A DNA stretch of 64,000 nt from Sphingobacterium hotanense (lineage in GTDB: Bacteria > Bacteroidota > Bacteroidia > Sphingobacteriales > Sphingobacteriaceae): contig NZ_CP030848.1 in NCBI RefSeq assembly GCF_008274825.1, positions 124,001 through 188,000 of the forward strand. The letters are read 5' to 3'. Below the pieces are notes generated by a model that worked only from the letters and a program-made list of their open reading frames with translations, was not told where the DNA came from and ran no database searches. Both the position numbers and the translations under genes were made by a program. Of the stretch, positions 54,685-63,212 are shown piece after piece (the stretch's first letter is position 1; each line of letters starts with the position of its first letter).

Positions 54685-54909
54685 TTAAAACTTCCATTTA
54701 GCGTTAAACTTCGCTCTATTATGAATTATTAAATAAATTATGCTCGCTAAAATGTTACCTATAAGAATCACAATTATCCAAACAACTTTTTGATATGGAT
54801 CTAGTTTATCGTTTGTAACGATGTGATATATAGAAAATACAACTATATACATAATAGCCAACGCAAAAATTAGCATGATTGATTGGGAGAATATGCCAAG
54901 TAGTACCAT
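54685..54909 (-). CDS. Small PLDc_N-like membrane protein
   Basis: This 74-residue protein has two hydrophobic helices (about 8-30 and 42-62). The linking and C-terminal pattern NDKLDPYQKVVWIIVILIGN and ASIIYLIIHNR matches the phospholipase D-nuclease N-terminal (PLDc_N) domain, a two-helix module that precedes cardiolipin synthases but also occurs alone in Bacteroidota. Here it is alone, with no PLD catalytic HKD motif nearby. The N-terminal helix is a little longer than usual. The function of the stand-alone form is unknown. Confidence 0.7.
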   Translation of the reverse strand: MVLLGIFSQSIMLIFALAIMYIVVFSIYHIVTNDKLDPYQKVVWIIVILIGNILASIIYLIIHNRAKFNAKWKF

Positions 54910-55217
54910 AATAACGAGTTTTGATTTAAGTTAATAAAATAAAGTCATAAATGACTGATTATCTATAAAATATTAAATGAACTATGCCGTTATTCAGATA
55001 AGAAATGTATAACAAAGGGGGGACATCCAAGCCTTACCATACCCCAGTGGCGCTTAAGATGCCGTATCTCGTTCTCACATTAAGTTTCTCAAGCACCGTT
55101 TTCAAGGGTTTTGTTGCGTTTGTATTAGACCTTAAGGAAGGGAAAATTCAATATTACGTGATTCGATTGGGCGTTTCATTGACGGATTCTTGCAATTTTA
55201 TCCCATAAGGATGCGTG
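54910..55217. other. Intergenic stretch, no supported gene
   Basis: A 67-codon plus-strand frame (55005-55208) has no family features. It holds the promoter region of the reverse-strand PLDc_N-like gene. Confidence 0.35.
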
Positions 55218-55409
55218 CTAGTTTTTAGCAGGTGCCGCTTTATCACGCTTCCAAAATTTATCTAATCCTTCAGCCATTAGGTCAGGCCACTCCATCAATA
55301 TGTACCTAATGGATATCTCCCCTACGTTTTCTTCATGACTTGCATTAGATAATTCTATCGCATACCCCAGCGTTCTTCGTAGGAAATCTTTATCTGGAAA
55401 TCTGTTCAT
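55218..55409 (-). CDS. Small hypothetical protein (63 aa)
   Basis: This is a soluble, acidic 63-residue frame from the ATG at 55409, with natural-looking composition (LRRTLGYAIELSNASHEENVGEISIRY, LMEWPDLMAEGLDKFWKRD). It is probably helical. It follows an interrupted small ORF on the same strand. No family was recognised. It may be a fragment of a larger gene. Confidence 0.45.
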   Translation of the reverse strand: MNRFPDKDFLRRTLGYAIELSNASHEENVGEISIRYILMEWPDLMAEGLDKFWKRDKAAPAKN

Positions 55410-55436
55410 ACTTAGGCTCTGTCTCTAGTTCTGATT

Positions 55437-55610
55437 TTACCCCAACTCCTCATCACTCCATATAAGCAAGTTCGGCAGCACCGATACATCCTCTTTTTCG
55501 TCCTGTTAATGAAGGTATTCCCAAAGATTGACTGTCGCTACTGCAGGAGATCCGCCACGTATAATCTGATAGCCATCGTCAATAATTCGTTGTATTTCTT
55601 CTCTTTTCAT
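55437..55610 (-). pseudogene. Small ORF interrupted by an in-frame stop
   Basis: From the ATG at 55610, 34 codons (MKREEIQRIIDDGYQIIRGG, then SPAVATVNLWEYLH) end at a TAA. The same frame then continues for 22 acidic codons (QDEKEDVSVLPNLLIWSDEELG) to a second TAA. Composition is consistent on both sides of the stop, as expected from a single nonsense change. No family was recognised. The 34-residue form could also be the whole protein. Confidence 0.4.
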
Positions 55611-55687
55611 ATCAAATAAACCGATGGATAGAAAAATAGATTGCAGGCAGCATTTGAAATGTTGCTAATATTTTTAGTAAACTTGCA

Positions 55688-56158
55688 GTGATGAAACCAT
55701 TAGAGATCCATTGTCGGAATAGAGTAATGTATGCAACGATAACGGTGCGAGACCGCGGATCAGGCCGTCGTGATTATGTATTGACCGGAAAAGATGGAGT
55801 TTCGCTGTATGTTTTTACTAAAGAGAATGGTCATTGGAAATGCACTTTAGGTTACCTTGACGAAGATCTCAAAGAAGCGGTTGTCAACGCGTTAATTATC
55901 CGATTCGATAAAAATATCTGCGATATATTCTATTACAAAGGCGAGCGTAAATTAGTTGAGGTGCGCGAGAAGCAAGGGAATTTATGGCATATTTATGTTA
56001 ACCTCTCTTATGTCGCAACCATATCCTACGATAAATTCACTAAGAGGTTCGAATACAATTTAGAAGATGAAAGTGGCGTGGTTACTGAAGATCACATCAG
56101 AAAGTATATTGGAAAGATTGGAACAGGCGAAATATCTTGGTATAAGGGGGATAGGTGA
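55688..56158 (+). CDS. Hypothetical protein (156 aa)
   Basis: This 156-residue soluble protein is rich in beta-strand-like segments (MYATITVRDRGSGRRDYVLTG, SLYVFTKENGHWKCTLGYL, ICDIFYYKGERKLVEVREK, HIYVNLSYVATISYDKF). There is no signal peptide, membrane helix or catalytic motif. Base composition fits a real gene, and it is the longest frame in this accessory stretch. A single-domain immunity-like or accessory protein is possible, but I have no family match. It stands alone. Confidence 0.65.
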   Translation: MMKPLEIHCRNRVMYATITVRDRGSGRRDYVLTGKDGVSLYVFTKENGHWKCTLGYLDEDLKEAVVNALIIRFDKNICDIFYYKGERKLVEVREKQGNLWHIYVNLSYVATISYDKFTKRFEYNLEDESGVVTEDHIRKYIGKIGTGEISWYKGDR

Positions 56159-56821
56159 TTAAAATGTCCTTTTTTAGTGGGGCTGGGTGTTATTATCGTA
56201 ATCGGAGGCTTTTTTTCGCACCGGATTTCCTTCGTACCAGGGTCGTGTTTGTTCTGGTGCTCTGTGTACTGCGTATACTCGCGCTCGTAGCGGTGTCAGA
56301 CAGCTGACCGTCTCTGAAATAGCTATGCTGATCAGCTTTGGTTCGGCAACTGCCAACCCTAGGTTCCAGGCCGATTTACCGTTAATATGTGCAATAATAA
56401 TTCTGGTCAGGATCGTTCTACTTTAAAAGGGTAAGGGTTCTACCGTCAGGAAATTTTGGCCGGTGGAATGCATGCTCTAGGGTTATGTGCGGACGGTTGT
56501 GCTTTTGGGAAGGTTTCAAATTGAGAACGACAAGGATCTTACTTTTTGCCCGGCGGGAGTTTTTCTGCAAACTTCGAAACCTAAACGACGATTATTTGGG
56601 GCAGGTCAAGGAAGGCGTCCTCGAAGTAGATACACATGGAGGCTCAGTTTCTACTCAACCAAGCAAGTGGAGTATGGCCTTTCCCTTCTCGCTATAAGGT
56701 AATTTCAGATGATTATAGGATGCGCCCCTTAGCATCTATGTTCTATCGAAATATAGCCAACAGTGTTTGTGAAGATGGGAATGCCCAAGACGCTCGCACA
56801 ATAGGTGGACAGAAACAATAA
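56159..56821. other. Gene-poor stretch
   Basis: Overlapping short frames on the plus strand (56485-56821) and a reverse frame (56174-56356) have no recognisable features. Nothing else was seen. Confidence 0.35.
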
Positions 56822-57061
56822 AAAGCCAAAGCCTATAGAATTGAATTTTCTATTATTAGGGAAAACGACATCCTAACGATGGTTGCGGCAACATAAATAG
56901 GAGGCCCCATATACAGAAGGGGGTATTGGCCTCGCGAGCTGGATAAAGAAGTACTAAACTTAATCGTTGAAAAAAGGGAGTTAATAAAAAGATATGTGCT
57001 GCCATGGATTCGCAATGATTCACCTTATTTTATTAAAAATGTGATAAATATCATTCTTTGA
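56822..57061 (+). pseudogene. Remnant of an unknown gene, start missing and one in-frame stop
   Basis: One frame reads KAKAYRIEFSIIRENDILTM and VAAT, a TAA, then IGGPIYRRGYWPRELDKEVL and NLIVEKRELIKRYVLPWIRN, ending DSPYFIKNVINIIL at a TGA. The frame is unchanged across the stop and the composition is protein-like on both sides. No ATG start lies before the first part, and an adjacent upstream TAA cuts it off. It looks like the C-terminal third of a lost gene. The family is not recognised. Confidence 0.45.
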
Positions 57062-57086
57062 GAAAAGCGGCCTTTACTTAGATTTG
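57057..57086 (+). promoter_or_regulatory. Bacteroidota promoter of the TPR/HTH regulator, near-leaderless
   Basis: TTTG at 57057-57060 and TAGATTTG at 57079-57086 are 18 bases apart, a full match to the TTTG-N19-TAnnTTTG type. The -7 element ends four bases before the ATG at 57091, so the transcript should begin at or next to the start codon. Confidence 0.65.
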
Positions 57087-57090
57087 TATC

Positions 57091-58812
57091 ATGTCAACCG
57101 CACCTAAACTATTATTAACTTATTTATTCTTTTTCTCTTTCATAGCGAGGCTATGGGCGGATAATCCTTACGCTTATTTAACAAAGATAAAGGGCGAACA
57201 AGCGATGTTGGAAGAAGCGCTAAGCCTGCCGACTAATTTTGGCCAGGATACCGTTTTGATCCACCAAAAGCTTGACCCGCTTATCGATCTGGCAAGAACG
57301 GCTGAAAGCGAGTCGCTCGAATGGGCATATTACTTACTAATGGCCGATGCTTTTTCGGTCGCCTACGATCAGGTCAATGTAAGATCCAATTTTTATTTTC
57401 AAAGGGCATTACAGCGAGCGGAAGAATCCAATGCTAAGAAGTTAGCGATGTTGACCAATATCCGATGGGGATATTACTATTTTACATACCGTCGAATAGC
57501 CAAGGCTTTTCCCTACTTTTTGCGGGCGAACGAATACCGGGATCAAGTGATTTCGGCGACAGTTCCGCTAGTGCCTCTACACTATAATTATATGGCTAAT
57601 TTTTATAGTTATATCGGCGATCACAAAAAAGCGATTATGTATCTCCAGTCCGCGATACCCTACAGCCCGCAGCGTAGTCGAAAGCGTATCGACATGTTGA
57701 ATGCCGTGGGCGTTTATCTGAATCGCGATCAACAAATGGAAGCATCAGAACGCTATTTCAAACAGGCTATGCAGGAGGCGGTAAATGCCAATGATTCAGT
57801 GTGGGTAGGGATTATCAGTGGTAACCTAGCCGATATCGAGCGAAAGCGGGGAAATCTGGACAAATCGTTGGAGATGGTGCTCCGGAATATTTATTACTCC
57901 GAGAAATTTGATGAACCTTTGGACGCGATGCGTGCTTACATCGAGCTCGCAGATATCTACATAGAGAAAAAGGAATGGCAACATGCGAAAGAGGCTTTGT
58001 TTCGCTCTCAAGGTTACCTCGAAGAGAAGCCCTATTTCTTACAATATAAGCGAGATATAGCCAAAGCATTTGCGACGATCGCCAAAGGAGAAGGAAATCA
58101 AAAGAAGGAAGTTCTTCATCTGCATGAGTTTTTAGCGCTGAGCGATAGCTTGACCAAGCAATCGAATCCAGATGTGATGCAAAAAATCTATTGGCAATGG
58201 GAATCTGAACGCTACAATCAAGCCGTTGCCGCGGCAGAGATGAAGAAAGAGCAAACCCAACGGCAGTACCAGCTGATCGGCATGCTGTTGCTTCTGATAT
58301 TTGTGATTGCCGTGTTGTTGATCAATCGGTCCAGAAATAAAGAACGAATAAAATCTGCGTTATTGGAAAAGGATCAGCTTCGCTTAGCATTTGAGAAAAA
58401 TCAAGTCGATAACGAATTGATAGTCCTTCGAGATTCCTTAGAAGAGTTTACCAATACCATTAAGCAGAACGACGAGACCATTCAGCAGCTCAGACTGGAG
58501 ATTGGGCTGAGCAATGATTTAGATCCTGCTCATCAGGAAAAGATCAACGAAAGCATAGGAGATATGCTTGAAAACCATATTATGACCGATGAACGCTGGA
58601 TAAAATTTAAACAGGTGTTCGACCGCGTTTATCCCGGATTTCTCGTCGAACAAAAATCGATTAATTCCAGATTATCGGAAAATGATTTAAGGTTATTGGC
58701 TTTGATGAAATTAGACCTAAGCAACAGAAGTATGAGCGATCTGCTGGGGGTTTCTATAGATGCTGTTAAAAAAGCCAAGCAACGGCTCAAGAAAAAGCAG
58801 GAGGCAGTATAA
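57091..58812 (+). CDS. TPR sensor protein with membrane helix and C-terminal helix-turn-helix
   Basis: This 573-residue protein has a signal peptide covering about 1-24 (FIARLWADN). About 340 residues of periplasmic TPR-like helical pairs follow (MANFYSYIGDHKKAIMYLQSA, ASERYFKQAMQEAVNANDS, ELADIYIEKKEWQHAKEALF). One membrane helix lies at about 393-411 (LIGMLLLLIFVIAVLLI). A cytoplasmic coiled coil covers about 415-480. The C-terminal DNA-binding domain has LRLLALMKLDLSNRSMSDLLGVSIDAVKKAKQRLKKK, resembling LuxR/GerE-like ends. It is a one-component membrane regulator common in Bacteroidota. Its position ahead of the exopolysaccharide genes suggests, but does not prove, that it controls them. 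Confidence 0.88.
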   Translation: MSTAPKLLLTYLFFFSFIARLWADNPYAYLTKIKGEQAMLEEALSLPTNFGQDTVLIHQKLDPLIDLARTAESESLEWAYYLLMADAFSVAYDQVNVRSNFYFQRALQRAEESNAKKLAMLTNIRWGYYYFTYRRIAKAFPYFLRANEYRDQVISATVPLVPLHYNYMANFYSYIGDHKKAIMYLQSAIPYSPQRSRKRIDMLNAVGVYLNRDQQMEASERYFKQAMQEAVNANDSVWVGIISGNLADIERKRGNLDKSLEMVLRNIYYSEKFDEPLDAMRAYIELADIYIEKKEWQHAKEALFRSQGYLEEKPYFLQYKRDIAKAFATIAKGEGNQKKEVLHLHEFLALSDSLTKQSNPDVMQKIYWQWESERYNQAVAAAEMKKEQTQRQYQLIGMLLLLIFVIAVLLINRSRNKERIKSALLEKDQLRLAFEKNQVDNELIVLRDSLEEFTNTIKQNDETIQQLRLEIGLSNDLDPAHQEKINESIGDMLENHIMTDERWIKFKQVFDRVYPGFLVEQKSINSRLSENDLRLLALMKLDLSNRSMSDLLGVSIDAVKKAKQRLKKKQEAV

Positions 58813-58970
58813 AGCCGGTGATAATTTTCCCTATCCCAAGGGTGGTTTGCATTAAAAATCTTAAACACAACACTTTAAATAATCGCTGCCTTCAGTGAAT
58901 TACAAGATTTGTAGCTATTTGTCCACCTTTTGTCCACCCCCTGGAACTTCCAGTTACCGGATAATGCTTC

Positions 58971-58978
58971 TATATTTG
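58971..58978 (+). promoter_or_regulatory. -7 element upstream of the 168-aa protein gene
   Basis: TATATTTG matches TAnnTTTG and lies 43 bases before the ATG at 59022. No TTTG at the expected -33 distance. Confidence 0.35.
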
Positions 58979-59021
58979 AACCATTCCTACGAAGAGAATC
59001 AGAAAAGTAAATATAGGCGCA

Positions 59022-59528
59022 ATGAATTATTTAGTGTTAACCGCAATTATTCCATTAGCTGTTGGATTCTTCTATCTCTATAGAAGACTTACCTATAGCA
59101 ATTTCGATAAATATGCTGACTTAAGCGTTAGTGTATTATTAGACCAGCACAATGGGGATTTTAATTCCCATTATGGATGCATTATTTTTCAACTTCCTAA
59201 CTACGGGGAACAGGTGAAAGAAGTTGTCATCACGGATGTGCAAAGCAGCAATAAGCATATCCGTGTAAATGCATTCGAAAAGCTCAATTTTTTCCTGACT
59301 CCTGGCAAAACGACCGAGAGCGCCATGAGGTCAATAGGATTTTCTATTAGCAACAAAGCATTGTTGAATCACAAAGAACAAAAGGAAAGTTTGGTAGTAA
59401 AGGGTTATGTGATCAATAGGGCCGGAAAAAAAATATTATATCTCAAGACGACATATTATACCTTACAAGATTTTTCCAAAGAAATCTTTGTGAACCAAAA
59501 CGTTAATAAAAAAAGGTTGGTAATTTAG
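59022..59528 (+). CDS. Membrane-anchored hypothetical protein (168 aa)
   Basis: This 168-residue protein has an N-terminal hydrophobic helix (about 3-22, LVLTAIIPLAVGFFYLYRRL) that may be an uncleaved anchor with the basic end inside. The rest is beta-rich (ADLSVSVLLDQHNGDFNSHYG, CIIFQLPNYGEQVKEVVITDV). The C-terminus is basic. The family is not recognised. It lies between two regulator genes at the head of the exopolysaccharide block, which may be its context. Confidence 0.6.
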   Translation: MNYLVLTAIIPLAVGFFYLYRRLTYSNFDKYADLSVSVLLDQHNGDFNSHYGCIIFQLPNYGEQVKEVVITDVQSSNKHIRVNAFEKLNFFLTPGKTTESAMRSIGFSISNKALLNHKEQKESLVVKGYVINRAGKKILYLKTTYYTLQDFSKEIFVNQNVNKKRLVI

Positions 59529-59674
59529 TCGGGGTTATTATACTTTTATTAACATCCAGCGGTAAATGTTACAACGGTTGACTATTCGATCAAATTCGAT
59601 CGGATTAGCAATCGTTTGCATGTCGGATTTTGCTTTATGATAACAAAGATTTAACACTACGGCCATCCTAACTA

Positions 59675-59705
59675 TTTGTTTTATTCAAAATGTTGAGTAC
59701 TTTTG
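59675..59705 (+). promoter_or_regulatory. Bacteroidota promoter upstream of the winged-helix regulator
   Basis: TTTG at 59675-59678 and TACTTTTG at 59698-59705 are 19 bases apart, the ideal spacing. The -7 element ends 18 bases before the ATG at 59724. It probably drives the regulator and the nucleotide-sugar operon after it. Confidence 0.7.
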
Positions 59706-59723
59706 TTGCTCAAATACTGACCC

Positions 59724-60257
59724 ATGTTGGATTCGCTGATCACGTCGAAGACTCGATTAAAATTGCTTATTAAATTTTTTGTCTCCGCATCAAATAAGGG
59801 ATACTTACGCGGAATAGCTGAGGAGTTTAACGAGTCGACAAATTCCGTGAGAAAAGAACTAAATCAGCTAACGGATGCGGGGTACCTAACCAGAAATCAA
59901 GAAAATCAACGAATTTATTACCGTGCTAATGTTCAGCACCCTTTGTTTGAATCGCTACAGAATCTGGTACGAAAGTATTTAGGGATCGATAAAGCGGTTG
60001 AACATGTCTTAGCAAAATCGGGTGATATTGATCAGGTTTGTCTTTTAGGCGATTATGCGAAAGGCATCGACTCGGGTACAATTGAAGTTATGGTACTGGG
60101 AAAAGATGTTGATATTGCATACCTGACCCAACTGGGCACTAAAATGGAATCGTTATTGGATAAACAGATCAAAATCTACTTTGAAAGGCCAGTAAATGTT
60201 CAACAGCAGATTATCCTCTTTCAAAAGGAAGATCATTTCGGTAATTTTAAAGACTAG
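59724..60257 (+). CDS. Winged-helix transcriptional regulator with degenerate nucleotidyltransferase-like domain
   Basis: This is a 177-residue cytoplasmic regulator. The winged helix covers about 5-75: [20 protein letters not shown], the recognition part [21 protein letters not shown], and the wing [16 protein letters not shown]. The second half (about 95-175) follows the outline of a minimal nucleotidyltransferase ([22 protein letters not shown]), but the expected GSxARG and DxD residues are replaced, so it is probably non-catalytic. Similar proteins sit at the start of exopolysaccharide loci in Sphingobacteriaceae. It is 11 bases from ugd. A CGATC/GATCG repeat at 59587-59605 lies in its upstream region. 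Confidence 0.75.
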   Translation: MLDSLITSKTRLKLLIKFFVSASNKGYLRGIAEEFNESTNSVRKELNQLTDAGYLTRNQENQRIYYRANVQHPLFESLQNLVRKYLGIDKAVEHVLAKSGDIDQVCLLGDYAKGIDSGTIEVMVLGKDVDIAYLTQLGTKMESLLDKQIKIYFERPVNVQQQIILFQKEDHFGNFKD

Positions 60258-60268
60258 AAGCACGTCGA

Positions 60269-61648
60269 ATGAGAATTAATAAAATAGCATGTATTGGCGC
60301 TGGATATGTCGGGGGACCGACCATGTCCGTTATTGCTCAGAAAAATCCACATATACAAGTTACGGTAGTTGACTTGAATGTGGATCGCATAAATGCTTGG
60401 AACGACGAGAACCTTGAAAAACTACCTGTCTATGAGCCAGGACTGGATGCGGTTGTAGGTGAGGCCCGAGGTAGAAATCTTTTTTTCTCGACCGATGTAG
60501 ACCAGGCGATCTCGGATGCCGATATGATATTCATCTCGGTAAACACGCCGACAAAAACATACGGAAAAGGAAAAGGGCAGGCTGCCGATCTTAAATTTAT
60601 CGAGCTTTGTGCTAGACAGATTGCAGATGTGGCCACATCCTCGAAGGTTATCGTGGAAAAATCGACCATCCCCGTGCGCACGGCAGCGACTATTAAGAGT
60701 ATATTAGACCATACAGGAAAAGGGCTGCAATTCCAAGTGCTTTCGAATCCCGAGTTCTTGGCCGAAGGGACCGCAATACAGGATCTTCATCATCCGGACC
60801 GGATTTTGATCGGAGGAGAGGATCAAAGCGCAATAAAGGCGCTTAAATCAATCTATGAGGCCTGGGTTCCTTCAGAACGAATTATCACGACAAATCTTTG
60901 GTCATCCGAACTCTCGAAGTTAGTGGCTAATGCGTTTTTAGCGCAACGGGTATCTTCGATTAACTCCATATCGGAGCTTTGCGAGGCTACAGGAGCGAAT
61001 GTGGAGGAAGTAGCAAATGCGATCGGTCAGGATACTAGAATAGGTTCTAAATTTTTGAAAGCATCGGTCGGATTTGGTGGTTCGTGTTTTCAAAAGGATT
61101 TATTAAATTTAGTATATATTGCCAGATCTTATAACCTGAATGAAGTTGCCGATTATTGGGATCAAGTAATCAAAATCAATGACCACCAAAAAACGAGATT
61201 TGCAGAAAAGATTATTCAATCGATGTATAATACAGTAAATGGCAAGAAAATTGCTTTTCTGGGGTGGGCGTTTAAAAAAAACACAAACGATACAAGAGAA
61301 TCAGCTGCGATTTATGTCGCTGATCATCTATTAGAGGAAAGAGCGCAAATTAATGTGTTTGATCCAAAAGTTCAGGAGCATCAGATTTATAAGGACTTAA
61401 AGGAATTAAACACTCGTTCAGCATCTGAAAACAGCGAATTGTTGACAGTGATGGACGATCCTTACAAAGCTTGCCAAGCTGCACACGGAATAGCAATCCT
61501 GACTGAATGGGATGAATTTAATGACTACGATTGGAAGAGAATTAAGGACAATATGAAAAAACCTGCTTTTGTTTTTGATGGACGGAAGCTGTTGGATAGA
61601 AAAAAGCTGGAAGATTTAGGTTTTGTCTATTATGCTATTGGAGAATAA
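60269..61648 (+). CDS. ugd: UDP-glucose 6-dehydrogenase
   Basis: This 459-residue NAD-dependent enzyme oxidises UDP-glucose to UDP-glucuronate. The Rossmann start [19 protein letters not shown] is at 4-22. It has [48 protein letters not shown], and the active-site Cys in [13 protein letters not shown], as well as the C-terminal [17 protein letters not shown]. The [11 protein letters not shown] insertion and length match the eukaryote-like class common in Bacteroidota, not the 390-residue E. coli type. It is co-transcribed with the regulator (11 bases) and the cytidylyltransferase (29 bases). Confidence 0.95.
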   Translation: MRINKIACIGAGYVGGPTMSVIAQKNPHIQVTVVDLNVDRINAWNDENLEKLPVYEPGLDAVVGEARGRNLFFSTDVDQAISDADMIFISVNTPTKTYGKGKGQAADLKFIELCARQIADVATSSKVIVEKSTIPVRTAATIKSILDHTGKGLQFQVLSNPEFLAEGTAIQDLHHPDRILIGGEDQSAIKALKSIYEAWVPSERIITTNLWSSELSKLVANAFLAQRVSSINSISELCEATGANVEEVANAIGQDTRIGSKFLKASVGFGGSCFQKDLLNLVYIARSYNLNEVADYWDQVIKINDHQKTRFAEKIIQSMYNTVNGKKIAFLGWAFKKNTNDTRESAAIYVADHLLEERAQINVFDPKVQEHQIYKDLKELNTRSASENSELLTVMDDPYKACQAAHGIAILTEWDEFNDYDWKRIKDNMKKPAFVFDGRKLLDRKKLEDLGFVYYAIGE

Positions 61649-61677
61649 TTGATTCTTGACTCTTAACAATAAATTAT

Positions 61678-62175
61678 ATGAAAGAAATAGAAAAAAGTGA
61701 GCAAGCGAATTTTGCTGCAAAACGTCAGGATTATAATCCTGGACCTCGAGTAGGTATCACTTTTAGTACGTTCGACTTATTACATGCAGGACACATTATG
61801 ATGCTCGCAGAGGCGAAACGCCAATGTGATTATTTGATTTGTGGTCTGCAAATGGATCCAACTTTGGACAGACCAGAAAAGAATGCACCAACGCAAACCG
61901 TAGTGGAGAGATATATTCAGCTACGAGGATGTGTTTATGTGGATGAAATTGTTCCGTATTCGACAGAGCAGGATTTAGAGGATATCCTAAGGTCTTTTAA
62001 ATTGGATGTAAGGATTGTGGGAGATGAGTATATAGATCGGGACTTTACAGGTAGACAGTATTGTGAGGAGAAAGGGATTGAGCTTTATTTCAATAGTAGA
62101 GATCATCGGTTTTCTAGCTCAGGATTGAGAAAGATCGTGGCGGATAAGGAAAACGCAAAGAATGGGAGTAAATAA
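61678..62175 (+). CDS. TagD-like cytidylyltransferase
   Basis: This 165-residue protein of the nucleotidylyltransferase superfamily has the HxGH motif in FSTFDLLHAGHIMMLAEAKRQ (His-Ala-Gly-His) and a C-terminal SSSGLRKIV in place of the usual RTxGISTS. TagD-type enzymes make CDP-glycerol or related activated alcohols, and others activate phosphoglycan intermediates. It is longer at the N-terminus (about 25 polar residues) than TagD (129). The substrate cannot be fixed from the sequence. Its position between ugd and an epimerase gene suggests a role in building a modified glycan. It follows ugd by 29 bases. Confidence 0.8.
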   Translation: MKEIEKSEQANFAAKRQDYNPGPRVGITFSTFDLLHAGHIMMLAEAKRQCDYLICGLQMDPTLDRPEKNAPTQTVVERYIQLRGCVYVDEIVPYSTEQDLEDILRSFKLDVRIVGDEYIDRDFTGRQYCEEKGIELYFNSRDHRFSSSGLRKIVADKENAKNGSK

Positions 62176-62211
62176 TCAACATATTTAAAAGAAAAGAAGC
62201 AACATATTTAT

Positions 62212-63180
62212 ATGAGCAAAATATTGATAACCGGTGGAGCTGGATTCATTGGTTCCAACTTAACGGAGTATTTTTTAGGAAAAGGACATCAAGTTGTCGT
62301 TCTTGATAACTTTGCTACTGGGCATCGCCATAACATCGCTCAGCACGCTGAGAATCCGAATTTCAAATTGATCGAAGGTGATATCCGTCGGATGGAAGAT
62401 TGTCAGAAAGCAGTAGAAGGGGTTGACTATGTTCTACATCAAGCAGCCTTGGGTTCGGTTCCACGTTCTATTAAGGACCCGCAAACGTCTAATGAAGTGA
62501 ATGTCACTGGTTTTTTAAATATGTTGGTTGCTGCGAGAGACGCTAATGTGAAGCGCTTTATCTATGCAGCCTCTTCATCAACCTATGGCGATTCTGAAAG
62601 TCTGCCGAAAGTGGAAGATAAGATTGGGAAACCGCTTTCTCCATATGCGATTACAAAATATGTAAATGAGCTATATGCGGAGATTTTTTCCAAAACCTAT
62701 GGTATGGAGACAATTGGCCTGAGATATTTTAATGTCTTTGGACGTCGTCAAGACCCAAATGGCGCGTATGCGGCAGTAATTCCTCTTTTTGTAAAGAAAT
62801 TTATGAATCACGAAAGCCCAGTTATTAATGGCACGGGAGATTATTCTCGTGATTTCACGTATATCGACAATGTCATTCAAATGAACGAGTGTGCAATGCT
62901 GACTGAAAATCCAGATGCTGTCAATACCGTTTATAATACGGCTGTTGGTGACCGGACTACTCTAAATGAATTAGTAGGATATCTTAAAGAATTTTTGAGC
63001 GAATACGATTCAGATATAGCTCAGGTTGAAGTGGTTCACGGTCCGAACAGGCAAGGCGACATTCCCCATTCCTTAGCGTCTGTAGATAAAGCCAAACAAC
63101 TTCTAGGTTACGAACCAACCCATGTAATCAAGGATGGATTAAAAGAAGCTACGCAGTGGTATTGGGATAATTTGAAGTAA
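62212..63180 (+). CDS. NDP-sugar epimerase, WbpP/UDP-GlcNAc 4-epimerase-like
   Basis: This is a 322-residue SDR enzyme. It has NAD-binding ITGGAGFIGSNLTEYFL at 5-21, HQAALGSVPRSIKDP, the catalytic Ser/Tyr/Lys in AASSSTYGDSE and LSPYAITKYVNELYAEIFS, and RYFNVFGRRQDPNGAYAAVIP. The GSVPRSI segment is typical of UDP-N-acetylglucosamine 4-epimerases such as WbpP. It probably supplies UDP-GalNAc, which the dehydrogenase gene 32 bases downstream would oxidise to UDP-GalNAcA. Length is normal (WbpP about 340). Confidence 0.88.
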   Translation: MSKILITGGAGFIGSNLTEYFLGKGHQVVVLDNFATGHRHNIAQHAENPNFKLIEGDIRRMEDCQKAVEGVDYVLHQAALGSVPRSIKDPQTSNEVNVTGFLNMLVAARDANVKRFIYAASSSTYGDSESLPKVEDKIGKPLSPYAITKYVNELYAEIFSKTYGMETIGLRYFNVFGRRQDPNGAYAAVIPLFVKKFMNHESPVINGTGDYSRDFTYIDNVIQMNECAMLTENPDAVNTVYNTAVGDRTTLNELVGYLKEFLSEYDSDIAQVEVVHGPNRQGDIPHSLASVDKAKQLLGYEPTHVIKDGLKEATQWYWDNLK

Positions 63181-63212
63181 TTAATAATTTAAAATAAATT
63201 TACAAACGTAAA

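Noticed and set aside
59502..59553. GTTAATAAAA/TTTTATTAAC inverted repeat across the stop of the 168-residue protein gene
   Set aside because: Perfect 10-base arms but all A/T-rich and overlapping the coding end; could be chance or a weak 3' stem, so not called a terminator.
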